Positions 37,501-48,000 of a DNA stretch of 64,000 nucleotides are shown in pieces. Source of the DNA: Baylisascaris procyonis (lineage: Eukaryota; Nematoda; Chromadorea; Rhabditida; Ascarididae); assembly GCA_037389465.1 (NCBI GenBank), contig JAZARR010000146.1:3566001-3630000 (forward strand), in the 5' to 3' direction. Position 1 is the stretch's first letter; every line of letters starts with the position of its first letter. The notes beneath the pieces were generated by a model that was given only the letters and a program-made list of their open reading frames with translations, searched no databases and was not told where the DNA came from. A program made the position numbers and the translations under genes.

Positions 37501-38515
37501 TATTGCGAATATTCTTGCAAACGAACGATTGAAAGAATGAAGCTTAGCCAAATCTTTCGCGAAACTGGAGCAAATTAAAGACTCCTTATGAGAACCACCG
37601 CTCACGTAAAAGTAGACGATTCGCATACTTGCGCAAAGACAGAAAAGGTGAGAAGTATGGCAGCATTTGTACTTTCAACTTTTGCATCGGGCAGGTTTTC
37701 AAGGATATATAACGAAGGAATGTGAAGGATTGAATCGTCTTGATACAGCGACATGCTTTAATTGTTCCAATCCATTCCTTACGATCAGTTTCTATAAAGG
37801 ATAAATTAGATTAGCGTTTGGTCCCTTACCCGTAAGGCTAGCTGAACTACAAAGCCAATATGTAAACACGTTTGCTATCATGACTAAATATATTTGCGTA
37901 AGAAAAAAAAAAGCTATTTGAGAACCAATTGCAAGCAATGGCACGCCGATGAGACAATATTCGAACAACATAATCATGTCGCTAATGATTGTGTGAGAGG
38001 GGGGCCGATTCGATCATAAAGGTCATCAAAGTATTTTATAAGCTCGTCGTAGGCGATCTTATTCGCCAATGGACATGCGCATAAGCAGCGTATAACACTC
38101 ATCATCCGGCTAGACACTCTCACAAATCTATTGTTCATTCAACGTAAATCACCTCTTTGATTCTCTCAAATTCCATCTTAACCGTCCGAACTGAAGCACT
38201 TCCGCCATTTACCGCTCAGAACTGAGTAAATTTAAATGCTTGTGGAAACATATTTTTTAAAAAGTATATTTTTCATAAATCTGCTAAGAACTCAATCTGT
38301 TTTGTGAGTAAATAAAACCGATCGAAGGGAACTACTTAAATGATGCACTCCGAGAATATGCGCCATTCATTCTGTAATAAACAAGAATGATTACACCGAA
38401 GTATTTCATCCATATTTTTCGTAAATTAAAAAAATAAAAATAAAACATATTCAACTTCAATACACCATACTGTGCTACTTTATTGTTCACTAAAAGAAGC
38501 TGTATATGTAAATTA
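33518..38515. other. gene-poor stretch with one (TA)n tract
   Basis: No gene I can support. It includes the (TA)n tract at 34434, a purine-rich block near 36180-36260 and a pair of protein-like minus frames at about 37800-38110, reported as a finding only. Confidence 0.5.
34434..34521. repeat. (TA)n microsatellite
   Basis: About 44 uninterrupted TA units between GGGATATAT and AGGATATAG. No long inverted flanks, unlike the tract at 3797-3931. Confidence 0.95.
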
Positions 38516-39125
38516 GTGTTCTAAAAATCTAGAAATGGTTCTAAATTTTCTGGACTAAAAAAATCTTAGGTGTGTAAAAGGATGTTCTTTCCTAAAATTT
38601 CTTAAATTCAAGAAACTAAAAAAAGTAGTGAACGGTGCGGAGCAGGAAAAAAACCTAAAAATCAGAAAATGAGTGATCTGCTGAATAATTTCTTTGTCAT
38701 CCGATACGAATGATCCGACCTGTGTGACGAAGAAATTTTATATGGAAGGTTTAAGTGTAGTATTTCGACACTTTAAACGACAATTAGAACCTAAAAAGTG
38801 AGTCAAGACTAATTACACGTTTCGTCGTCGATCTCCCGTCCTCTTCACCAATCCTTTTGTCCCGTCGTCCTTCCTGCGCTGGATGTCGAACGCGACGTCG
38901 CTTACTCCAAAACAGTCCTGCAAATAACTAAACGCCCGACATCGGCATCACCCTGCTCTTCCAGAATGAAGACCTTTTTTCTCAGATTCATTTTTTCTAA
39001 ATTTTTTCACAATTTTTAAATTTCCCGGACAATTTTTCTATTTTTTTCTGTTTTTTGGTTCCTAAAAAAGCCTCTTTAAGTGGCCAAAATTTTCTGTTTA
39101 CTAAAAAAGATTCTGAATGTTCCGA
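38516..39125. repeat. ~600-bp direct repeat, copy 1
   Basis: Copy 1 of a segment repeated at an offset of about 846 bp. It starts GTGTTCTAAAAATCT and contains GTAGTGAAC, GATCTGCTGAATAATTTC, a GC-rich core at about 38811-38974 and a T-rich tail. The flanks differ from copy 2 by substitutions and small indels, while the core is nearly unchanged. Confidence 0.9.
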
Positions 39126-39361
39126 TTGAAGCATTGAAAAAAATTGAAAAAAATGGTAGATTAGAAAAGAAAAGAAAAAATCTGATTTGAAAAAGTTTCG
39201 ATTCCAAATAAATGATAAAAAATCCAATTTTTTTAAAGAAATAGAAGAGTTCTAAGCGCTAAGGGAAAGAATAAGAACATAGGAATTCAGTAAAAAATTT
39301 TTTACTTAAAAAAAAATCGAATTTTCAATTTTCCTGTAATTCCAAGCAGAGAAGAACTTAA

Positions 39362-40002
39362 GTGTTCTAAAAATCTAAAAAGGATTCTAAATTCTCTGAA
39401 CTAAAAAGATCTTAGGTGTGTAAAAAGATGTTCTTTTCTAAAATTTCTTAAACTCAAGAAACTAAAAAATGTAGTGAACAGTGTGGAGCAGGAAAAAAAC
39501 TTAAAAAGTCAGAAGATGAGTGATCTGCTGAATAATTTCCTTGTCATCCGGTACGAATGATCCGACCTGTGTGAGGAAGAACTTTTATATGAAAGGTTTA
39601 AGTGTAGTATTTCGATTCTTTAAACGACTATTAGAATCTAAAAAGTGAATTAAGACTAATTACACGTTTCGTCGTCGATCTCCCGCCCTCTTCACCAATC
39701 CGTTTGTCCCGTCGTCCTTCCTGCGCTGGGTGTCGAACGCGACGTCGCTTACTCCAAAGCAGTCCTGCAAATATCTAAACGCCCGACATCGGCATCACCC
39801 TGCCTTTCCAGAATGAATGACTTCTTTCTTAGATTCATTTTTTTCTAAATTTTTTCTTAACTTTAAATTTCCCACACAATTCTTCAATTTTTCTCTCTTT
39901 TCTAGTTCCTAAAAAAATCTTTTTAATGACTGAATTTTTTATTCACTTTTCACTGAAAGTGATAATTTTATTTATTCACTGAAAAGATTCTAAATTTTTC
40001 CG
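39362..40002. repeat. ~600-bp direct repeat, copy 2
   Basis: Second copy, same orientation, with about 236 bp of unrelated A/T-rich spacer between the copies. GC-rich core at about 39658-39820. Over the ~160-bp core I count about six single-base differences plus one small length change. Neither strand has an intact open frame through both cores that looks like a known protein. Confidence 0.9.
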
Positions 40003-40799
40003 GTAGATTAAAAAAAAAAAAAAAATTCATCTTTCACCCACGATCAGAATAATCTATTTTTTGCTTTACATCCTGCTTAGCTAGTTCTCGTAAATGAAAT
40101 GGTCGTTTCCTCCATGTGATAGAAAAAAACGGAACCTCTAACTAATGTCATTTCCAGATAGATCAGCGCCCGCTCCCAACTGATTTAAGGGAACGTTACA
40201 GAGTGTTTGGTTGGATAGAGATATCTGCTATCGTGCACAAAACCCAACTTCCAACGGTAAATCTCTCCCACTTCATCGATATTGGATGCCCTACATCAAC
40301 CATAAATAACCTGCTACAGTCTTTATCCAGTCAAATTGTTTTAAGGGCTTGTCCAAATATGTATCTATTCTTTGGACCGGAATGGCAAATAGTCCCCGCA
40401 ATAAAAAGCGGCCTCGTCCGTGCTAGCAGCTGCTCCTGCCGCTGAGCAGCAGTTTTTGAAAAGGATGCAGAAAGCTAGTACGAATGAGAACATACTCTTT
40501 ATGTACCATATGAATGCAGATTTATGGCTCATGCAGGGCTACAGGAAACAAAATTTCACCCAGGCCACTTCAAACAAAACATTTCAAGCATTCAGCTGCT
40601 GGCTGAGGTAATACAACAGGTCTACTCTAGGAAGAACCCCAACTCTCCGTCTACAATCACCTGATGCAAATTTTTGCACTAAACGGAACATCTAAAACCG
40701 CTAGCTAATTCTCTTATTCTCCCCAAGGTTGTGCGTGGAAGGGTCTGGGGAAACCGCCAGCTAAAATAACAGTATCGAAAAAACTTAGCTTCAGGTCAA

Positions 40800-41090
40800 C
40801 GTAGAAGTTGAAGACGCACTATAAGCCGTGGAAGTCGAAGGGCTCGACGGGCTCATGAAGTCGACCGGCTCAGGTCGAAGACACGAGCAGAGTCCTGCCT
40901 TAGCAGAGGCAGCAGCTCCCTTGCCCTCCTCCTCCGCCACCTCTGGCGGTGCACGATTCACGCATCACGGCCCCGTAGCTCGACGAGGATCACGCACGCA
41001 TTACGGCCTCATAACTCGACGAGGCATCCCGTACCACCATCGCCCATAACTCCGCTGTCCACAACCCGTGGACGAGAACACCCGAACAAT
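40800..41090. other. GC-rich island with a 36-bp direct repeat
   Basis: Sharply GC-rich compared with all surroundings. It contains two 36-bp direct repeats starting at 40960 and 40996 (ACGCATCACGGCC... / ACGCATTACGGCC..., both ending CTCGACGAGG). A plus frame (40828-41049) runs through it and would encode two THxGxxxRRG repeats, but has no recognisable domain. A transferred segment, an element remnant or an unrecognised exon are all possible. Confidence 0.5.
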
Positions 41091-41776
41091 GAGTGGTATG
41101 CTTGTACGCTTGTCTTTATATAGCACTCTCAGTAGCATTGCAACGTTTGCCGCCTAGATCATTTCGTCTGTTCCAAAGAAAGGACAGAGCATTTCGTGAT
41201 CGACTAGACACAAACACAATCAGTAATGTGTCAGAGCACAGTAGATCAATCCCCTAATAGGCTACTGAAAGGACCTTCGCTTGCACTAGCGGGAAAGACG
41301 CTTTTCATTGCTTAGGTCATTTGTGATGTGTAGAGATAAGATAGAGCAGGATACTGAGATTGACCAGATGCAAAAATCGCGCTGAGATGTGATCAACAGA
41401 ATGTCGCTGTTTGCGATGTTGCGCGCAATTAGTAACAGTGCACTAGAATAAGCGCTAAGAGAGATCGTTAACAATGTTTAGATCTACATAAGAACTACTG
41501 CTAACAAGATCGACAAGAAGACTTCCTCAGTGCATAGATTTTATCTATTTTATTTATTTTTTCAGCAATTATGGTATAGAAAGAAGAATATGGAAATGCT
41601 TTTTTCTGAGGTTTCGATGATCACTTTATCAGTGAGCTGTTCTTCCACTTGATGAATTCCTTCCTCATGTTGAATTTGAATTCAATAAAATCAACAAAGA
41701 ATATGCTAAGGCCAAAATTTCGAAAAAACGAGGGAATTTGGAAAAGTACCGATTCGGAAAAATGACCGATAAGTAC

Positions 41777-42886
41777 CTGGCTCATATGTCGCTTAAGCTC
41801 CACATAACGACCGACGTTTTCTAGATGCTCGTGGTAATACTCCGAAACTGCTGCAAAATAAACGAACAACTGCTGTAAACAAAATAAAAAATAAACGGAA
41901 TTGGGTTTTCTCCACACTGCTGGCAACCAGAAACAACAAATATTGGCTATTTAAATTACTACAAAGTATTCAATAACATAAATAGGTGGCATAAAAGTTC
42001 ATAAAATAATGTGCTCATGCTCCTACATGCATCGATGCAATTCTTCTTATCACCATCTTAAGTTCACTCGGCAGTTTTACCACCAAGACCTCCTTCACCA
42101 CCAATGAGATTCTAACTGCTAAGAAGTGAACCTCTCTTTTCTACTTTCTACTTTTCATATTTACAGTTATATAGGGCAATATTGTATAATAACATTACGT
42201 GGTGAAAACTGCAAATTTAGAATCTGCTTCTTTTTAAAGCATTTCATATATTAGTAGTGAAATATTATGCGGCTTGCAAGAAGGATTTCCCTGAAACAAT
42301 TGTGCTGAAGTATGTCTTGCCAGAATATTGAACTAAAATATAGCTCAAAAATTTTTGTTGAAAGTACCACACTACACTATATGGCACAAAGTCATAATGG
42401 AGGCGATAGGAAGACGGTTATTCGCTTTGATAAAGAAATTGAAGTGGTAAATGAATGCGACATAATCATATTTCTCAATGCGCCCATCAATTTATAAAAT
42501 ACAGTTTTGCTAAATTATGAAGGGCTTAAATGTCACCTGCAAAAACGTCATATCGCTACCGATTCGAAAGCATCTCACCGGAAGAACTCTTGCTGAGAAA
42601 CAACTAACTTGCGAAAGAAAGAACGGGGAGAAGGTAATTCGACAATTCTATTATATTGCTAAAAATTAAGCTTACTGCAATCGAATGCTAAAACCAAAGT
42701 TCAAAAACATATTTAGATATCAAGTCGTATGTGGAAATTTTTGGTAATCGAAGAGGCGAAGAAATTAAAGAAAAATTGAGTGAAAAAAAACTCACCTGGC
42801 GAACCATAATCAGACGGTGACATCTTGCATACGTTCAGCATAAGATTAAGCACTGATCGTATGTGATTTTTTATTGGACCACTTAT
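41777..42886 (-). CDS. two exons of an unidentified protein
   Basis: Minus strand. Exon 42886-42796 has acceptor GTTTTTTTACAG and donor CCAG|GTGAGT and encodes ISGPIKNHIRSVLNLMLNVC-KMSPSDYGSP. Exon 41872-41777 has acceptor TTTTGTTTACAG and donor AGCCAG|GTACTT and encodes QLFVYFAAVSEYYHEHLENV-GRYVELKRHMSQ. Both look like helical segments of a real protein, but I do not recognise the family. The phases (1 out, 0 in) do not join directly, so at least one small exon is needed between. A 14-nt segment at 42592-42579 with its own AG and GT borders would fit exactly but is unproven. The gene must continue on both sides; upstream on this strand lies the 31-bp array. Confidence 0.55.
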
Positions 42887-43002
42887 CTGTAAAAAAACTA
42901 CTCCGACCTGGAGATTTTCAACTACTTCAGGAAAAATTAATACTGAAGAGAGGAGAAACGGAGGGACTATACCACCTACCTTAGAATGTGATGTTTATGT
43001 AG

Positions 43003-43110
43003 GTCCACTCAATTGCTATTGAAATTAGTGCAAGAACGCTTCAAGGAAGGTGTTGCCGTGTCGGTTCATGCGTTCAGTAATGCCGATTATTTGGACTTTA
43101 TTTGGACATT
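43003..43110 (+). other. open frame running into the left edge of the array
   Basis: After a possible acceptor (GATGTTTATGTAG, ending 43002) a plus frame reads STQLLLKLVQERFKEG, VAVSVHAFSNADYLDFIW and then passes into the tandem repeat. It is protein-like in composition, but I do not recognise it and no partner exon was found. Confidence 0.25.
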
Positions 43111-43120
43111 ATTTGGACTT
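43087..43120 (+). repeat. 11-bp-period repeats at the array's left boundary
   Basis: TTGGAC recurs at 43091, 43102 and 43113 (ATTTGGACTTT type units, period 11) immediately before the first 31-bp units, whose core contains the related TGTGGACTTTTT. Such short units are not seen inside the array. Confidence 0.85.
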
Positions 43121-45051
43121 TCCTCTTTTGTAATTATTTTGTGTGGACTTTTTCCTCTTTATAAGTATTTTGTGTGGACTTTTTCCTTTTTATAATTATT
43201 TTGTGTGGACTTTTTCCTCTTTATAATTGTTTTGTGTTGAGTTTTTCCTCTTTATAATTATTTTATGTGGACTTTTTCCTCATTATAATTGTTTTGTGTG
43301 GACTTTTTCCTCTTTATAATTATTTTGTGTGGACTTTTTCCTTTTTATAATTATTTTGTGTGGACTTTTTCCTCTTTATAATTGTTTTGTGTTGACTTTT
43401 TCCTCTTTATAATTATTTTATGTGGACTTTTTCCTCATTATAATTGTTTTGTGCGGACTTTTTCCTCTTTATAATTATTTTGTGTGGACTTTTTCCTTTT
43501 TATAATTATTTTGTGTGGACTTTTTCCTCTTTTGTAATTATTTTGTTTGGACTTTTTCCTCTTTATAATTATTTTATGTGGACTTTTTCCTTTTTTTGAT
43601 TATTTTGTGTGGACTTTTTCCTTTTTATAATTATTTCGTGTGGACTTTTCCCTTTTTATGATTATTTTGTGTGGACTTTTTCCTCTTTATAATTGTTTTA
43701 TGTGGACTTTTTCCTTTTTTTGATTATTTTGTGTGGACTTTTTCCTTTTTATAATTATTTTGTGTGGACTTTTTCCTTTTTATAATTATTTTGTGTGGAC
43801 TTTTTCTTCTTTATAATTATTTTGTGTGGACTTTTTCCTTTTTATAATTATTTTGTGTGGACTTTTTCCTCTTTATAATTATTTTGTGTGGACTTTTTCC
43901 TCTTTTGTAATTATTTTGTGTGGACTTTTTCCTCTTTATAATTATTTTGTGTGGACTTTTTCCTCCTCATAATTATTTTGTGTGGACTTTTTCCTCTTTA
44001 TAATTGTTTTGTGTTGCCTTTTTCCTCTTTATAATTATTTTATGTGGACTTTTTCCTCTTTATAATTGTTTTGTGTTGAGTTTTTCCTCTTTATAATTAT
44101 TTTATGTGGACTTTTTCCTCATTATAATTGTTTTGTGTGGACTTTTTCCTCTTTATAATTATTCTGTGTGGACTTTTTCCTTTTTATAATTATTTTGTGT
44201 GGACTTTTTCCTCTTTATAATTATTTTGTGTGGACTTTTTCCTCTTTTGTAATTATTTTGTGTGGACTTTTTCCTCTTTATAAGTATTTTGTGTGGACTT
44301 TTTCCTTTTTATGATTATTTTGTGTGGACTTTTTCCTTTTTATAATTATTTTGTGTGGACTTTTTCCTCTTTATACTTATCTTGTGTGGACTTTTTCCTC
44401 TTTATAATTATTTTGTGTGGACTTTTTCCTCCTTATTATTTTTTTTTTGTGGACTTTTTCCTCTTTATAATTGTTTTGTGTGGACTTTTTCCTTTTTATG
44501 ATTATTTTGTGTGGACTTTTTCCTTTTTATAATTATTTTGTGTGGACTTTTTCCTCTTTATACTTATCTTGTGTGGACTTTTTCCTCTTTATAATTATTT
44601 TGTGTGGACTTTTTCCTCTTTATAATTATTTTGTGTGGACTTTTTCCTCCTTATTATTTTTTTTTTTGTGGACTTTTTCCTCTTTATAATTATTTTGTGT
44701 GGACTTTTTCCTCCTTATAATTATTTTGTGTGGACTTTTTCCTCCTTATAATTATTTTGTGTGGACTTTTTCCCCTTTATAATTATTTTGTGTGGACTTT
44801 TTCCCCTTTATAATTATTTTGTGTGGACTTTTTCCTCTTTATACCTATCTTGTGTGGACTTTTGCCTCCTTATAATTATTTTGTGTGGACTTTTTCCTCT
44901 TTATACTTATCTTGTGTGGACTTTTTCCTCTTTATAATTATTTTGTGTGGACTTTTTCCTTTTTATAATTATTTTGTGTGGACTTTTTCCTCTTTATAAT
45001 TATTTTGTGTGGACTTTTTCCTCTTTCGCAATTATTTTGTGTGGACTTTTT

Positions 45052-48000
45052 GCTCTTTATAATTATTTTGTGTGGACTTTTTCCTCCTTATAATTATTTT
45101 GTGTGGACTTTTTCCTCTTTATAATTGTTTTGTGTGGACTTTTTCCTCTTTATAATTATTTTGTGTGGACTTTTTCCTCTTTATTATTGTTTTGTGTGGA
45201 CTTTTTCCTCTTTATAATTATTTTGTGTGGACTTTTTCCTTTTTATAATTATTTTGTGTGGACTTTTTCCTTTTTATGATTATTTTGTGTTGACATTTTC
45301 CTCTTTATAATTATTTTGTATGGACTTTTTCCACTTTATAATTGTTTTGTGTGGACTTTTTCCTCTTTATAATTATTTTGCGTATACTTTTTCCTCTTTA
45401 TAATTATTTTGTGTGGACTTTTTCCTCTTTTGTAATTATTTTGTGTGGACTTTTTCCTCTTTATAATTATTTTGTGTGGACTTTTTCCTCCTCATAATTA
45501 TTTTGTGTGGACTTTTTCCTCTTTATAATTGTTTTGTGTTGCCTTTTTCCTCTTTATAATTATTTTATGTGGACTTTTTCCTCTTTATAATTGTTTTGTG
45601 TTGAGTTTTTCCTCTTTATAATTATTTTATGTGGACTTTTTCCTCATTATAATTGTTTTGTGTGGACTTTTTCCTCTTTATAATTATTCTGTGTGGACTT
45701 TTTCCTCTTTATTATTGTTTTGTGTGGACTTTTTCCTCTTTATAATTATTTTGTGTGGACTTTTTCCTTTTTATAATTATTTTGTGTGGACTTTTTCCTT
45801 TTTATGATTATTTTGTGTTGACATTTTCCTCTTTATAATTATTTTGTATGGACTTTTTCCACTTTATAATTGTTTTGTGTGGACTTTTTCCTCTTTATAA
45901 TTATTTTGCGTATACTTTTTCCTCTTTATAATTATTTTGTGTGGACTTTTTCCTCTTTTGTAATTATTTTGTGTGGACTTTTTCCTCTTTATAATTATTT
46001 TGTGTGGACTTTTTCCTCCTCATAATTATTTTGTGTGGACTTTTTCCTCTTTATAATTGTTTTGTGTTGCCTTTTTCCTCTTTATAATTATTTTATGTGG
46101 ACTTTTTCCTCTTTATAATTGTTTTGTGTTGAGTTTTTCCTCTTTATAATTATTTTATGTGGACTTTTTCCTCATTATAATTGTTTTGTGTGGACTTTTT
46201 CCTCTTTATAATTATTCTGTGTGGACTTTTTCCTTTTTATAATTATTTTGTGTGGACTTTTTCCTCTTTATAATTATTTTGTGTGGACTTTTTCCTCTTT
46301 TGTAATTATTTTGTGTGGACTTTTTCCTGTTTATAAGTATTTTGTGTGGACTTTTTCCTTTTTATGATTATTTTGTGTGGACTTTTTCCTTTTTATAATT
46401 ATTTTGTGTGGACTTTTTCCTCTTTATACTTATCTTGTGTGGACTTTTTCCTCTTTATAATTATTTTGTGTGGACTTTTTCCTCCTTATTATTTTTTTTT
46501 TGTGGACTTTTTCCTCTTTATAATTGTTTTGTGTGGACTTTTTCCTTTTTATGATTATTTTGTGTGGACTTTTTCCTTTTTATAATTATTTTGTGTGGAC
46601 TTTTTCCTCTTTATACTTATCTTGTGTGGACTTTTTCCTCTTTATAATTATTTTGTGTGGACTTTTTCCTCTTTATAATTATTTTGTGTGGACTTTTTCC
46701 TCCTTATTATTTTTTTTTTGTGGACTTTTTCCTCTTTATAATTATTTTGTGTGGACTTTTTCCTCTTTATACCTATCTTGTGTGGACTTTTTCCTCCTTA
46801 TAATTATTTTGTGTGGACTTTTTCCTCTTTATACTTATCTTGTGTGGACTTTTTCCTCTTTATAATTATTTTGTGTGGACTTTTTCCTTTTTATAATTAT
46901 TTTGTGTGGACTTTTTCCTCTTTATAATTATTTTGTGTGGACTTTTTCCTCTTTCGCAATTATTTTGTGTGGACTTTTTGCTCTTTATAATTATTTTGTG
47001 TGGACTTTTTCCTCCTTATAATTATTTTGTGTGGACTTTTTCCTCTTTATAATTGTTTTGTGTGGACTTTTTCCTCTTTATAATTATTTTGTGTGGACTT
47101 TTTCCTCTTTATTATTATTTTGTGTGGACTTTTTCCTTTTTATGATTATTTTGTGTTGACATTTTCCTCTTTATAATTATTTTGTATGGACTTTTTCCAC
47201 TTTATAATTGTTTTGTGTGGACTTTTTCCTCTTTATAATTATTTTGCGTATACTTTTTCCTGTTTATAATTATTTTGTGTTTACTTTTTCCTCTTTTGTA
47301 ATTATTTTGTGTGGACTTTTTCCTCTTTATAATCATTTTGTGTGGACTTTTTCCTCTTTTGTAATTATTTTGTGTGGACTTTTTCCTCTTCATAATTATT
47401 TTGTGTGGACTTTTTCCTCTTTATAATTATTTTGTGTGGACTTTTTCCTCTTTATTATTGTTTTGTGTGGACTTTTTCCTCTTTATAATTATTTTGTGTG
47501 GACTTTTTCCTCTTTATAATTATTTTGTGTGGACTTTTTCCTCCTTATTATTTTTTTTTGTGGACTTTTTCCTCTTTATAATTATTTTGTGTGGACTTTT
47601 TCCTCCTTATAATTATTTTGTGTGGACTTTTTCCTCCTTATAATTATTTTGTGTGGACTTTTTCCCCTTTATAATTATTTTGTGTGGACTTTTTCCCCTT
47701 TATAATTATTTTGTGTGGACTTTTTCCTCTTTATACCTATCTTGTGTGGACTTTTGCCTCCTTATAATTATTTTGTGTGGACTTTTTCCTCTTTATACTT
47801 ATCTTGTGTGGACTTTTTCCTCTTTATAATTATTTTGTGTGGACTTTTTCCTTTTTATAATTATTTTGTGTGGACTTTTTCCTCTTTATAATTATTTTGT
47901 GTGGACTTTTTCCTCTTTCGCAATTATTTTGTGTGGACTTTTTGCTCTTTATAATTATTTTGTGTGGACTTTTTCCTCCTTATAATTATTTTGTGTGGAC

